DNA of 64,000 nucleotides from Spirochaetota bacterium (GCA_017999915.1 JAGNKX010000021.1:1-64000), one strand, 5' to 3'; counted from the stretch's first letter, positions 44,275-53,519 are shown. The notes: generated by a model from the sequence alone, not told the origin. Made by a program: numbers and translations.

Positions 44275-44668
44275 AATAATTCCTTAACCTTTCGTCCAGG
44301 GAGCCTGTGTGCAGTTCAAAGAGATGATTGTCATAATCATAGAAATAAATTGATCTGCCTTCTCCCTCAATCCGGTTTCTGTCATGTATTGTTTCAAGGC
44401 CCAATGCGGCTATCATATCAGTATACCTATCAAAATCATCATCAGAAATGGAAAAAGCTATGTGATTATAGGATTTTTCCTGCAATGAATCACCTTCCAT
44501 GATGGCGAACCAGGCGTCATTGATCAAAAAGAATTTCTCCTTTGATCTCGAATGATAGTTATCGCCGCTTGAATAGACCTCCCTGGCGTTGAATATCTTC
44601 CTGAAAAGATCCGCTGACCGGTCAAGATCTTTTACTATTAGTGTAATATGGCTGATACCGTGTATCAT
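44273..44668 (-). CDS. fosX: FosX-family fosfomycin resistance hydrolase
   Basis: A 131-residue VOC-fold protein. Metal ligands H7, H69 (YNHIAF) and E118 (LFELH) match FosX/FosA, and Glu44 (SKEKFFLI) is the general base of FosX, which adds water to fosfomycin instead of glutathione. EGEGRSIYFYDYDNHLFELHTG is nearly identical in pattern to known FosX. The gene is more AT-rich than its acs neighbours and holds a GATAGTTATCG motif (44554-44564). It sits between folD and cooC with long palindromes at both ends, suggesting insertion into the operon. Confidence 0.9.
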   Translation of the reverse strand: MIHGISHITLIVKDLDRSADLFRKIFNAREVYSSGDNYHSRSKEKFFLINDAWFAIMEGDSLQEKSYNHIAFSISDDDFDRYTDMIAALGLETIHDRNRIEGEGRSIYFYDYDNHLFELHTGSLDERLRNY

Positions 44669-44678
44669 GATAATTCAT

Positions 44679-44714
44679 CCGTGAAGGCTCGGTTGCGCAA
44701 CCGCGCCTTCACGG
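44679..44714. repeat. 36-bp near-perfect palindrome before fosX
   Basis: Outer arms CCGTGAAGGC/GCCTTCACGG and inner CGGTTGCGCAACCG with one mismatched pair; it overlaps the cooC stop. Together with 44229-44274 it brackets fosX. Confidence 0.9.
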
Positions 44715-45464
44715 GAGTATCCTCCCCAGCATCTCTTCAAATCGTCCCACGGTCTTCGAGCTGTCCGGCAGGTCGAGGAGGGGCACTCCCTTGATCTCCG
44801 ACTCCTCTATTTCCGTATCCATCGGGGTATATCCCAGCAACGGGATGCCGGTCTCCTCTATGCCGTTGAGAAATTCCTGTTCCAGCGTCTCCGGCGTCCG
44901 GTTCACCAGGAGATAGCGTTCACCCACATCGATCTTGAGCTCCTTCACCAGCCCGGCTATGGTCCTTACGGTCTTGAGTCCCTTCAGGGAGTAATTCGAG
45001 CAGAAGATCAGCGTATCGATGCGAGCCGCGGTCTTCCGGCTGAAGTGCTCCATCCCGGCCTCGTTGTCCACCACTACGTATTTATAATTGCCGGAAAGGT
45101 GATCGAAATAATCTTTTAAAATGGAATTGGCGGCGCAGTAGCACCCGGGTCCGTCGGGACAACCCATCACCAGCATGTCCATGTCCTTACCTTCTTTTAA
45201 TATCTGGTGGAACTTCATGTCAAGGTACGATTGCTTTGTCATCCCCGCGGGGACCTGGGCGCGGTCGCGCATGAAATCGGAGAGGACCGTGCCGATGGTG
45301 TCATTCACCTTCACCCCCAGGGATTCGGCCAGGTTCGCATTGGGATCGGCGTCCATGGCAAGGAGGGGCGTCTTCCCTGCTTTTAGTAGATGGCGGATGA
45401 TCAGCGCCGACGTCGTGGTTTTTCCCGTCCCGCCCTTGCCAGCCACAGCAACAATCCTGCTCAT
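44709..45464 (-). CDS. cooC: CO dehydrogenase nickel-insertion ATPase CooC
   Basis: A 251-residue MinD-like ATPase. Walker A AVAGKGGTGKTTT, DADPNANLAESLGV, and GCYCAANS, the CxC metal-binding motif of CooC, then VVDNEAGMEHFSR. It loads nickel into CooS and perhaps AcsB using ATP. The start at 45464 overlaps the acsV stop (an ATG at 45467 is possible), so it is translationally coupled to acsV. A divergent homologue is at 25273-26034. Confidence 0.95.
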   Translation of the reverse strand: MSRIVAVAGKGGTGKTTTSALIIRHLLKAGKTPLLAMDADPNANLAESLGVKVNDTIGTVLSDFMRDRAQVPAGMTKQSYLDMKFHQILKEGKDMDMLVMGCPDGPGCYCAANSILKDYFDHLSGNYKYVVVDNEAGMEHFSRKTAARIDTLIFCSNYSLKGLKTVRTIAGLVKELKIDVGERYLLVNRTPETLEQEFLNGIEETGIPLLGYTPMDTEIEESEIKGVPLLDLPDSSKTVGRFEEMLGRILP

Positions 45465-47440
45465 CATGATTCCCCCTGTGCCGTGCCGCATGTCCCGCCG
45501 ATATTCCTGAACTTCTCCATGACCGTGGGAAAATTCCTGATCTCGGTGTGGGGGAAGAAGAGGGACGCAACGTAATGATCCATGAAGGACTTGTTCTCGC
45601 TCAGCTCGAAGTTGGTCATCTTGGCCGCGATCATTTCTGCTTCGGCGAGCAGCTCCCGCGACAGGGTGGCCAGACGGGCCCCCTGGAGGGAGCTGTTGCC
45701 AATGAAGGAGAAGCGCTCCACCGGGAGATCGGGGAAGAGTCCCGTGACGATGGATTTCTCGATGTCGACGTAGCTCCCGAAGGCGCCGGCGATGATCACC
45801 TCGTCGAGGTCGTTGTGTGTGAGGCCGACACTCTCCAGGAGGGTCTGGTACCCGGCGTACATGGCGCCCTTGGCCCGCATGAAGTTGTCGATGTCTACCT
45901 CGGTAATGACAATGTCGCCGTCAATGCCGCTCCGATCGGCGGTGACCAGCACGTATTCCATGCCGTCGCTGCCGCGGCGCAGGCGGGTTGAGCTTAAATC
46001 TGTCCTGAATTTTCCATTCGGTTCAAGGAGCCCTGTTTCAAGGAATTCCGCCACTATATTGATAATGCCGGATCCGCAAATCCCCTTCGGCTTTTCCTCG
46101 CCGATGGTAAAGACCACCGGCTCGCAGGTGGCAGGGTCGATGCGGACTTCCTCGATGGCGCCGAAGGTGGCCCGCATGCCGTGGCGTATGCCGCCCCCCT
46201 CGAAAGCCGGACCGGCGGAGCAGGAGGCGGTGACGAGCCATTCCCTGTTGCCCACCACGATCTCGCCGTTGGTGCCGATATCGATAAAGAGCGTATTCTT
46301 ATCGTGTCGATAAAGGCCGGAGGCGAGAACTCCGGCCACGATGTCGCCTCCGACATAGCTGGAGATCATCGGCATGGCATAGAGGTACGCGTGGCCGGGG
46401 AGGTCGATGCCGAGGTCGGACACTTTGACCGGCGGCATCTGGTTCACCACGGGTGTGTAGGGAGCGGAGCGGATGTAGCGCGTGTCAAGGCCAAGAAGGA
46501 TATGGGTCATGGCGGTATTGGCCGCTATGGTCATATGGGACACGTCTTCCCGGCGGACGCCGCTCTTCCTGAGCAGGTTTTCGATAACACCGTTTATGGT
46601 GGCAACAACGGTTTTTTGGAGCATGGAAAGCCCCTCTCCCTTCTGAGCGAAGACCATTCTGCTGATAACATCTTCACCATATCGGATTTGCCCGTTATAA
46701 TCGGATGCCTCGGCTTTGGTCTCACCGCGAGCCAGGTCAATGAGCTCGCCGCAGACCGTCGTGGTGCCCACGTCGATAACAATACTGTAGTGGCATGATG
46801 CCGTATCGCCCGCTTCGATGTTGATGATGCGGGGATGGCTGCTTCCCGGTTTTGTCCCAAAGCATGTGTGCAGTATTGTTATCGTGGCCTTCCAATCGCA
46901 TTCCCTGAGGGCGCCGGGGAGCCTGCGGATTGCCGGGTAATCTATGGTCAAATCATTAATATTGTGTTGTTTTTTTAAGGCCCGTACTATACGCGACAGG
47001 TCGCTCGCATTGTCATCAGTATCAGGCGGATCGACAATAATGGTTTTTTTCTCGATAACGGCTTGATGGGTGCCTGACGTTTTCTCTACATCGCGTCGGA
47101 TTGCCAGCCTTCCTGTGGCCTTAGTGATCTTAGGTGCGTCAAGTATCCCCCGGTGTAAGCGTGACTCCGGCGGAATCTCAACTTTCAGCGGCGTTTCAAC
47201 ATAGCTTAGGCAGGCGAGACGATATCCCTTCTTATAATCCTCGTCGGATATCTTTTCTGTTTTACCGCCCGTAACACTACCTGTGGTGACCATTACCCTG
47301 CATTTACCACAGGTTCCCTGACCACCGCAGGATGAGTTTATATGAACACCGGCCGCATGGGCGGCGCGCAGGAGGTTCTCGCCCTGGGGCACTGCTACTG
47401 TCACGTCATCGGGCAGCAATATTATATCGATTCCCTGCAT
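45464..47440 (-). CDS. acsV: corrinoid-protein reductive activator (AcsV/RACo-like)
   Basis: A 658-residue ASKHA-type protein. An N-terminal [2Fe-2S] domain has C38, C44, C47 and C77 (CGGQGTCGKC), followed by a linker and an actin-like ATPase domain with VIDVGTTTVCGELIDL, DIGTNGEIVVGN and IIAGAFGSYVDI. It re-reduces inactive Co(II) CFeSP to Co(I) with ATP. It is the first gene of the acs cluster transcript. The ATG at 47440 lies inside a 56-bp inverted repeat and no ribosome site is visible. Confidence 0.95.
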   Translation of the reverse strand: MQGIDIILLPDDVTVAVPQGENLLRAAHAAGVHINSSCGGQGTCGKCRVMVTTGSVTGGKTEKISDEDYKKGYRLACLSYVETPLKVEIPPESRLHRGILDAPKITKATGRLAIRRDVEKTSGTHQAVIEKKTIIVDPPDTDDNASDLSRIVRALKKQHNINDLTIDYPAIRRLPGALRECDWKATITILHTCFGTKPGSSHPRIINIEAGDTASCHYSIVIDVGTTTVCGELIDLARGETKAEASDYNGQIRYGEDVISRMVFAQKGEGLSMLQKTVVATINGVIENLLRKSGVRREDVSHMTIAANTAMTHILLGLDTRYIRSAPYTPVVNQMPPVKVSDLGIDLPGHAYLYAMPMISSYVGGDIVAGVLASGLYRHDKNTLFIDIGTNGEIVVGNREWLVTASCSAGPAFEGGGIRHGMRATFGAIEEVRIDPATCEPVVFTIGEEKPKGICGSGIINIVAEFLETGLLEPNGKFRTDLSSTRLRRGSDGMEYVLVTADRSGIDGDIVITEVDIDNFMRAKGAMYAGYQTLLESVGLTHNDLDEVIIAGAFGSYVDIEKSIVTGLFPDLPVERFSFIGNSSLQGARLATLSRELLAEAEMIAAKMTNFELSENKSFMDHYVASLFFPHTEIRNFPTVMEKFRNIGGTCGTAQGES

Positions 47441-47492
47441 AATATTATATTACTATATCAAGATATATCAATATAGTAATATAATATTATGC
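47437..47492. repeat. 56-bp inverted repeat over the acsV start
   Basis: Arms 47437-47458 and 47471-47492 are exact 22-bp reverse complements, AT-rich, with a 12-base spacer. On the minus strand it contains TTGATA, 16 bases and TATAAT, then ATTATG. It could be an operator, or a promoter of a nearly leaderless message. Confidence 0.9.
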
Positions 47493-47785
47493 TCCTGTCA
47501 AGATTAATTTTTTAAAAAATATACTGAAGAACAAAGACATTCAACTATTAATTGTGAATTGGGAATTACATATTAAATTAATGGAAGGTAAGTTTGCATC
47601 AACGATAATATGTCCGACTGATCGGTAGGAATACTTACACCGTGTTTTATTGCGGAATTAAATATCTAGCTGGAGAGTTGATCTAAACATAATGGTGTTT
47701 CTGATTATAAATAATAATTGAGGGACTTAGATTTATCATCACATAGTTAATTATGAAAAAATGGTTGACACGAAAACCCTATTAT
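47493..47785. other. AT-rich intergenic region between acsV and DUF2279 gene
   Basis: About 290 bases, divergent promoters expected. A plus-strand TTGACA at 47765-47770 could be a -35 for the DUF2279 gene. No coding frame or RNA recognised. Confidence 0.4.
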
Positions 47786-47823
47786 TTAACCATTTGGTTA
47801 AATAATGTTAACCAAATGGTTAA
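47786..47823 (+). promoter_or_regulatory. twin 16-bp operators
   Basis: TTAACCATTTGGTTAA (47786-47801) and TTAACCAAATGGTTAA (47808-47823): both TTAACCA-N2-TGGTTAA, centres 22 bp apart (two helical turns), in opposite orientation, so the whole 47784-47825 block is itself an inverted repeat. It lies just upstream of the DUF2279 gene. Confidence 0.8.
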
Positions 47824-47852
47824 ATGATTATGGGCATGCGGAGGTTTATCTT

Positions 47853-48908
47853 ATGACAGACTTGCCAATAAAAATAGGCCGAGTTGCTGTCAACATAATC
47901 AAAGAAAGAATGATTTCATTAATCATGATATGCACGATAACAATCTTCGCAGGTCCGGTATACACGGCTTGTTTTGTGTCGAAAAACCTCGGTGGAATTG
48001 CTTTTGCGGCGGAAAAAACCGAAAAAAATAAATCAGAAATTAAGAATGATGAGATTGATTTAGATAAGAATGATGAAGTTAAACGCGATGCACTGCGCTA
48101 TATCTATTCAGTCGGTTTTCCGGGCCTGACCTTCGCCTACGCTTTTTCCTCCTGGGGATGGGGTAAAAGAGATTATTGGAAGTGGTCCCATGAGGGATTT
48201 TTCGAACATAATACCCATTATGGAGGGTTTGACAAGATCGGCCATCTGTTTACACATTACAGCGCCATGCGTCTCAGTTGCTCTGTGTTTAATTATACGG
48301 AGCGCGGTTCGAATATGCGATTTCTCTACGGGGCACTGCTGACGTTCCTCATGGGCCTTTCAATAGAAATCGGGGATGCCTATTCCGGATACGGCTTTGC
48401 ATATCATGATATCATTTTTGATTCCGCAGGCATATTGATCGGCGGACTTCTCGAAGTTTTTCCCAAGGTGGATGCCTTCATCAGCCTGAGCATCGAATAC
48501 TGGCCAAGTGCCTTTTTCAGGAAACATCCGCAAAAGTTATTGCTGTTATTCGACGATTTCGGCGGCATGATTGTGATGGCCAACATCAAGCTTGCCGGTT
48601 TTAAGGAAGTGGGGATCAACATCCCGAATTTTATGCGCTATATAATGATTGACGTCGGTTATGGCGTGAAGGGCTATACTTCCTATGACCGCCGTGTTGC
48701 CTGGGATAACTATCACCTACCAATGAAATCGCAAAACTTTTATATCGGAATATCTATTAATTTTGTGGAAATAGTGAAAGACTTTTTCAAAGACCAGCAG
48801 AGCCTTGCATGTAGGGGCACCCAGCAGGTTTTTAAATATTATCATATTCCGGCGGGATACAAGCATCGCTTTAATTTAAATGGAAGCATGAATACGCCAC
48901 GAGATTGA
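47853..48908 (+). CDS. DUF2279/YfiM-like exported or membrane protein
   Basis: A 351-residue protein. A hydrophobic N-terminal segment (about 20-45) suggests export. DKIGHLFTHYSAMRLSC, EIGDAYSGYGFAYHDIIFDSAG are DUF2279/YfiM-like. The middle and C-terminal parts look partly membrane-associated. The start at 47853 has GGAGG seven bases upstream and lies after twin operators that would control it. Function unknown. The gene is more AT-rich than the acs cluster. Confidence 0.75.
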   Translation: MTDLPIKIGRVAVNIIKERMISLIMICTITIFAGPVYTACFVSKNLGGIAFAAEKTEKNKSEIKNDEIDLDKNDEVKRDALRYIYSVGFPGLTFAYAFSSWGWGKRDYWKWSHEGFFEHNTHYGGFDKIGHLFTHYSAMRLSCSVFNYTERGSNMRFLYGALLTFLMGLSIEIGDAYSGYGFAYHDIIFDSAGILIGGLLEVFPKVDAFISLSIEYWPSAFFRKHPQKLLLLFDDFGGMIVMANIKLAGFKEVGINIPNFMRYIMIDVGYGVKGYTSYDRRVAWDNYHLPMKSQNFYIGISINFVEIVKDFFKDQQSLACRGTQQVFKYYHIPAGYKHRFNLNGSMNTPRD

Positions 48909-48925
48909 CTTTTTTGTATTCAACA

Positions 48926-48954
48926 GATTGTTATCGGTTAGAACACTCCGATAA
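48926..48954. repeat. inverted TTATCGG/CCGATAA pair at fhs end
   Basis: GATTGTTATCGG at 48926-48937 and CCGATAA at 48948-48954 form a 7-bp inverted repeat with a 10-base loop across the fhs stop codon. Confidence 0.7.
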
Positions 48955-50707
48955 CCTTTCTTCTTTCGATATCAACATCGATACGCCGGAATGCAGGATC
49001 TGAAGCAGTACCCGGCATAAGGCTGATGGCGCCAGCCACCGGAACAACAAAGCCCGCTCCCTGGTAGGTTAAGATATCCCGTACTGGCAAAACCCAGCCG
49101 GTTGGAACGCCTTTCAGGTTGGGATCGTGTGAAAGAGACAGGTGGGTCTTTACCATGCAGGTGCCGAGCTTTGATAGCTCAGGATCGGCATCCATTTTTT
49201 TCAGTTTATCCTCTGCATCGGGAAGGTATTTTACGCCATCGGCACCATATACTTCTTTGGCGATAGTTTCGATGCGTTTTGATAACGGCATGGAAAGATC
49301 GTAAAGAAAATTGAAATTGTTTTCATCCTCACAGGCGTCGATGACCGCATCTGTGAGTTCCAGAGCTCCATCGCCGCCCTTCAGCCAGTGTCTCGAAACG
49401 GCCACTCGAGCCCCCGCGGATTCTGCCTGGCGTTTGATCTCAGTGATCTCTGCGTCTGTATCTGTTGAAAAGGGATTGATGCACACAACGGGGCTTATGC
49501 CCGCCTTTTTCACAGTCTGGATATGGCGAATAAGGTTCTCGCATCCCTTTTCCACCAATCCGACATTCTCCTCTGTATAAACGGGGTCAAGGGGATGGCC
49601 CGGAGGCACCGGTGGACCGCCGCCATGGCTCTTCAGAGCACGGACCGTGGCAACGATGACCGCGCAATGTGGGCGGAGGCCGCTCATGCGGCACTTCAGG
49701 TTCCAGAATTTCTCGAAACCGATATCGGCGCCGAAGCCGCTTTCCGTTACATGGTAATCGGACAGCTTGAGCGCAAGCTTGTCAGCAGCTATGGAGGATT
49801 GTCCTATAGCTATGTTCGCAAAGGGTCCGGCATGAACGAAAAGCGGTTGTCCTTCCAGCGTCTGGAGGAGGTTTGGCTTCAGGGTGTTGAACATCCAGGC
49901 CGTCATGGCGCCATCAACCTCGAGGTCAGCTGTGGTGATGGGATCGCCAGACTGGCTGCGGGCCATTACAATTTTACCGATACGTTCCCGCATATCCGCC
50001 ATGCTTGTTGATACAGCCAGGATAGCCATGAGCTCGGAGCTTGCCGCAATTTGGAACTTGGACTCCATGAGAAATCCATCCGTGGTGCCGCCAAGGCCGA
50101 TAAGAATCTTCCTCAGGGACTGTGCGCAAAAATCGATGACCCATCCCATCTCAACGCTTCTCGGGTCTATGCTGAGCCTCCGGAGGTTTTTTGATGCGAG
50201 CATGGCATTGTCATAATTGAATTCATGTTGCATCCTGGCGCTTAAGGCAACCATGGCCAGGTTGTGGGCGTTCATAATATCGTTGATATCGCCGGTAAGT
50301 CCGAAGGAAAAGGGTATCAGTGGAATACATTGTGAGAGACCACCGCCGGCGGCGCTCCCCTTGATATTCATGGTGGGACCTCCGGACGGCTGGCGGATGG
50401 CACCGGTTGCTTTTTTACCCCTTCGGCCAAGGCCCTGTAACAATCCTATCGTGGACGTGCTCTTCCCCTCTCCGAGCGGTGTCGGGGTTATTGCCGTTAC
50501 ATCGATATACTTGCCGTCTGGTTTTTTCTTGAGTCGCTCCAGGACCAGTTCAAAATCGACTTTGCCATAATAGTGGCTGTTTGGTAATAGTTCTTCATTG
50601 CGGATGCCCAATTCTTCGGCAAGCCTGTAAACAGTTTTCATTTCTTTTTCGTATTCTTCTGCTATTTGCCAGTCTGCCAATTTTGTAGGATCCGGTTTTA
50701 ACAACAC
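48938..50707 (-). CDS. fhs: formate--tetrahydrofolate ligase
   Basis: A 589-residue formyl-THF synthetase. P-loop [34 protein letters not shown] and [10 protein letters not shown] match the family. It activates formate with ATP onto THF in the methyl branch. Start GTG at 50707 follows AGGAGG by three bases; the TTG at 50704 is equally possible with better spacing. It has its own transcript, on the minus strand, about 1.5 kb beyond acsV. Confidence 0.97.
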   Translation of the reverse strand: MLLKPDPTKLADWQIAEEYEKEMKTVYRLAEELGIRNEELLPNSHYYGKVDFELVLERLKKKPDGKYIDVTAITPTPLGEGKSTSTIGLLQGLGRRGKKATGAIRQPSGGPTMNIKGSAAGGGLSQCIPLIPFSFGLTGDINDIMNAHNLAMVALSARMQHEFNYDNAMLASKNLRRLSIDPRSVEMGWVIDFCAQSLRKILIGLGGTTDGFLMESKFQIAASSELMAILAVSTSMADMRERIGKIVMARSQSGDPITTADLEVDGAMTAWMFNTLKPNLLQTLEGQPLFVHAGPFANIAIGQSSIAADKLALKLSDYHVTESGFGADIGFEKFWNLKCRMSGLRPHCAVIVATVRALKSHGGGPPVPPGHPLDPVYTEENVGLVEKGCENLIRHIQTVKKAGISPVVCINPFSTDTDAEITEIKRQAESAGARVAVSRHWLKGGDGALELTDAVIDACEDENNFNFLYDLSMPLSKRIETIAKEVYGADGVKYLPDAEDKLKKMDADPELSKLGTCMVKTHLSLSHDPNLKGVPTGWVLPVRDILTYQGAGFVVPVAGAISLMPGTASDPAFRRIDVDIERRKVIGVF

Positions 50708-50815
50708 ATTCCTCCTGATGAATCTTCAAATGAACCTTGTATTCGAACATCCGAAAACATGGTATATTAATCAAGAAATTTTGTGTTTTATATAGTGAAA
50801 TTGCACTATAAGGGG

Positions 50816-51265
50816 TTAATAGTCATGGAAAAGAATTCCCATATTTGCGGGGAATCCCCATATTAGTTTCCAGCAAAGTATTCCATTAATTGTTTCTTTT
50901 ATTAGAATGTAGTTTGTAAAATGATACTTATCTTTGATTGTTGTTTTCATCAATTCATCAAGGTATTTGTCAACAGCCATAGCAAGAATGTGCGAGACAG
51001 ACATCTTGAGGAGTTTTCTTAAATCCAAAAGACACTCATAATCATTCGGTCTCAATCGTATATGGAGGGTATTCCATATCCCATGATTGTTCCTGCTTTG
51101 ATATTTTATTCTTTTACCATGACAGACATGATGAGGGGTGTCATCCATAACCTTCTTGAATAGAAGGATTATCAATTCAATTCGGGACAGGCCTTTCCTG
51201 TGAGCCGCGTTATTAATTTTTTTTAGAAGGTGATTCTGAATATTAAGAGTGGTTTCAATGATCAT
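50816..51265 (-). CDS. tandem ribbon-helix-helix-like protein, copy 2
   Basis: A 149-residue paralogue of 7761-8204. Strand TTLNIQN plus two helices, then LHIRLRPNDYECLLDLRKLLKMSVSHIL, and CWKLIWGFPANM at the C-terminus. RKLLKMSVS is identical in both copies. Two RHH-like units in one chain could bind two DNA half-sites without dimerising, or pair with an unlinked partner. The gene is AT-rich and belongs to a stretch of small genes with no neighbours of known function. Confidence 0.78.
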   Translation of the reverse strand: MIIETTLNIQNHLLKKINNAAHRKGLSRIELIILLFKKVMDDTPHHVCHGKRIKYQSRNNHGIWNTLHIRLRPNDYECLLDLRKLLKMSVSHILAMAVDKYLDELMKTTIKDKYHFTNYILIKETINGILCWKLIWGFPANMGILFHDY

Positions 51266-51332
51266 CTGGTTTTTCCTGTTATAACTCGTGTATATTATAT
51301 AAACGAATAAGAAAGGAAAAAATAAACGATAT

Positions 51333-51515
51333 TTACTGACCTATTGTTATCGGTTTTCCATGTTTTTGAAATTTATTGATAATACAAGATGATCTGAATT
51401 TGCAAAAACTTTTAGGATCTTTACAGGAAATACACTCTTCGCAATAATAAGCTGTATACTTTGCGCAGAAATAAATCCCTTCTTTGTTATTATGCTTAAG
51501 ACATTTTTGTAACAT
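51333..51515 (-). CDS. small zinc-binding protein (CFRSSC-type)
   Basis: A 60-residue protein with CLKHNNKEGIYFC, YYCEECISC and CKFRSSCII, a cysteine/histidine arrangement found in small proteins of many anaerobes and resembling a B-box zinc site. The last codons (KPITIG) include the dispersed motif (51343-51353). No role is established. Strong AT-rich context. Confidence 0.75.
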   Translation of the reverse strand: MLQKCLKHNNKEGIYFCAKYTAYYCEECISCKDPKSFCKFRSSCIINKFQKHGKPITIGQ

Positions 51516-51955
51516 GGTGATTTATTAGATAATTAATATATTTTAAAATACTTAAAAAATATTGTTTTGACAACAATGAATTAGATTTTATGCCAAATAT
51601 TAAAAAATGGAAGTAGTAAATTCATTGTTATAGAGAATGGTTTTAATACTTTTAAAAATTTACTCGAACAGACCCATCTGGAATTTGATTATCTAGATTG
51701 TTATCGCCACAACGTGTATCAAAATAAAAAAAAATTGAAAACCATAGATTTCCAGTATGTCGCACATTAAAAACCTATTGGTTAACATATGATCATTTTA
51801 AATTTCTGTCGGATTTATTAGTTAAATGCTAATTTATGTTGCTTATAATGTTGATTTTATATATTAATATTAATATGTTTATCATAAAAAGCAGTGTCAT
51901 GGACCATTTCTTTATAGATCAATAGAACGTAAATACAGGTTCAGGAGGGAGTGCG
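51516..51955. other. AT-rich intergenic region
   Basis: About 440 bases of very low GC between the zinc protein and DUF2934 gene. A GATTGTTATCG motif lies at 51696-51706. No gene, RNA or repeat array recognised. Good promoter material but no confident -10/-35 pair assigned. Confidence 0.4.
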
Positions 51956-52186
51956 ATGCTATCTAAAAAAAACACGACCGAACAGGCGGTCTCGAAAATC
52001 GGCATCCTGCGAAATAAAAAAAAGAAAAGTGAAGCAACCATTGAATTTTCCGGATTTCAGGATGAGATAAGAATACTGGCATATTACAATTACATCAAGA
52101 GGATGAACGATAATACGCCGGGTAATGAAATAACGGACTGGCTGGATGCGGAAAAGAGTGTTCGGTCTAAAAAGAGCACCCATTGA
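51956..52186 (+). CDS. DUF2934 protein
   Basis: A 76-residue protein. The C-terminal half, IRILAYYNYIKRMN and NEITDWLDAEK, matches the DUF2934 helix pattern (a Tyr-rich helix then DWLxAE). The N-terminus is a basic Lys-rich tail. AGGAGGG lies seven bases before the ATG. Function unknown. Confidence 0.82.
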   Translation: MLSKKNTTEQAVSKIGILRNKKKKSEATIEFSGFQDEIRILAYYNYIKRMNDNTPGNEITDWLDAEKSVRSKKSTH

Positions 52187-52211
52187 TTAATCCGATCGGA
52201 TCCTCCGAAAA

Positions 52212-53519
52212 TTATAATTTCATAACCCATCCTTTGCCCTGAAGGGCAACGCCTTTTTTCATCACGTCGAGAAAGCGGGAACGCATTTGTTCGCTCATGA
52301 GATTTCGTTTAACTATCGGAATGCGGAGAAATCCTCCCACCAGGCCCCGCATAAATTTCTGCGTCACACTCTCCGGATTGTCGAAGATCTGGTTTTGAAG
52401 TGTGCCAAGCTCCAGGTTTCTCAGAATTACCTTTTCAAATACGTTTTCCGGGTGCAACACGCGGCTTTTCCGGTGGGTCAGCTTCATTGCGTTTTTTGGG
52501 CATTTGACCGCGCAGACGCCGCAGCCCAGGCAGTAGGCGGTATCGATGACCGGTTCCATCCTTCTTTTTGATCCGGGCCTTTGCACGGGCCGCATCTCAA
52601 TTGCATCTATCGGACAGGCTTTTGCGCAAATGCCGCAGCCGGTGCATTTCTCATCGTGGCAGAGGGCAATGTAGTTCGATGTCGCAACCGCATTGGCGTA
52701 TCCGTACTTGCTGATGCCGGAGAGAGCTACGCAGCAGCACTTGCAGCAGTGGCAGATGAAGGTTACATTGTTCTTCACGTTGTCGCCGCAGAAGGCAAGC
52801 CCCAGTTCCCTGGAGCGGGCGATGTTTTCAAGCATCTCCGTGCGGGACACTTTTTTCGCCAGCTTGTTCCTGATCCAGTAGTCGGCCGCGTAACCGAAGG
52901 TGGAACAGGTATTGAGAGGCATGGCGCAGCCCTTGATGCCGGCGTGCTTCTTCTTGTGCCGGCAGGAGCAGGTGCCGATGGAGAATGTCTCGTGATCCCG
53001 GATGATGGCTTCGGCTTTTTCGTAATCCAGTATTTCCGTGTATTCAGATTCTTCGATCGAACCCTCATGGGGGATTGAACGCATAATGGATATAACCTGG
53101 TTGTCATCATGGTTGACGTCGAAAAAACCGCCGGTCAGGTATTCGTTGAAAAGGCCGGCCCATTTTTTGTAATTGAGCTCTCCCCGGGTGCGCATCATGG
53201 TGAATTCGAAGACGCCGATGACCATGGGAGAAGGCATGTAGTGGTATTCGTCCTGGGCCCACAGGTCGATGACAAGGCCCTTGTGCGCCAGTCCCTCCAG
53301 GATATTTTGGAGCTTCGCAGGCTCAAAGCCGGTGATGTCCGATATCCGGTCGAGGGTGGCAAGTCCGTAGGGCATTGTGGCAACCACTTCGGCCTCTTCA
53401 GGGGTGTATAGCTCTTTCAGGATTTTGTTCAGTGTTTCATTTCTTGGTATCCTGGTGCCGAGGCCGTCTATTTTTTCGCCCAGTTGCAGATATAGTTCTT
53501 TTGGTCCGAGATGTCCCAT
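52212..53519 (-). CDS. 4Fe-4S protein with winged-helix-like N-terminus
   Basis: A 435-residue protein. N-terminal helical part (about 20-100) with SDITGFEPAKLQNILEGLAHKGLV reads like a winged helix. A mid region has CSCRHKKKHAG, CHCCKCCC and further Cys. Two ferredoxin clusters follow: CTGCGICAKACP and CLGCGVCAVKCP. It is probably a cytoplasmic electron carrier or redox-responsive protein. The family is common in anaerobes but not characterised to my knowledge. Downstream gene is DUF2934, convergent. Confidence 0.85.
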   Translation of the reverse strand: MGHLGPKELYLQLGEKIDGLGTRIPRNETLNKILKELYTPEEAEVVATMPYGLATLDRISDITGFEPAKLQNILEGLAHKGLVIDLWAQDEYHYMPSPMVIGVFEFTMMRTRGELNYKKWAGLFNEYLTGGFFDVNHDDNQVISIMRSIPHEGSIEESEYTEILDYEKAEAIIRDHETFSIGTCSCRHKKKHAGIKGCAMPLNTCSTFGYAADYWIRNKLAKKVSRTEMLENIARSRELGLAFCGDNVKNNVTFICHCCKCCCVALSGISKYGYANAVATSNYIALCHDEKCTGCGICAKACPIDAIEMRPVQRPGSKRRMEPVIDTAYCLGCGVCAVKCPKNAMKLTHRKSRVLHPENVFEKVILRNLELGTLQNQIFDNPESVTQKFMRGLVGGFLRIPIVKRNLMSEQMRSRFLDVMKKGVALQGKGWVMKL

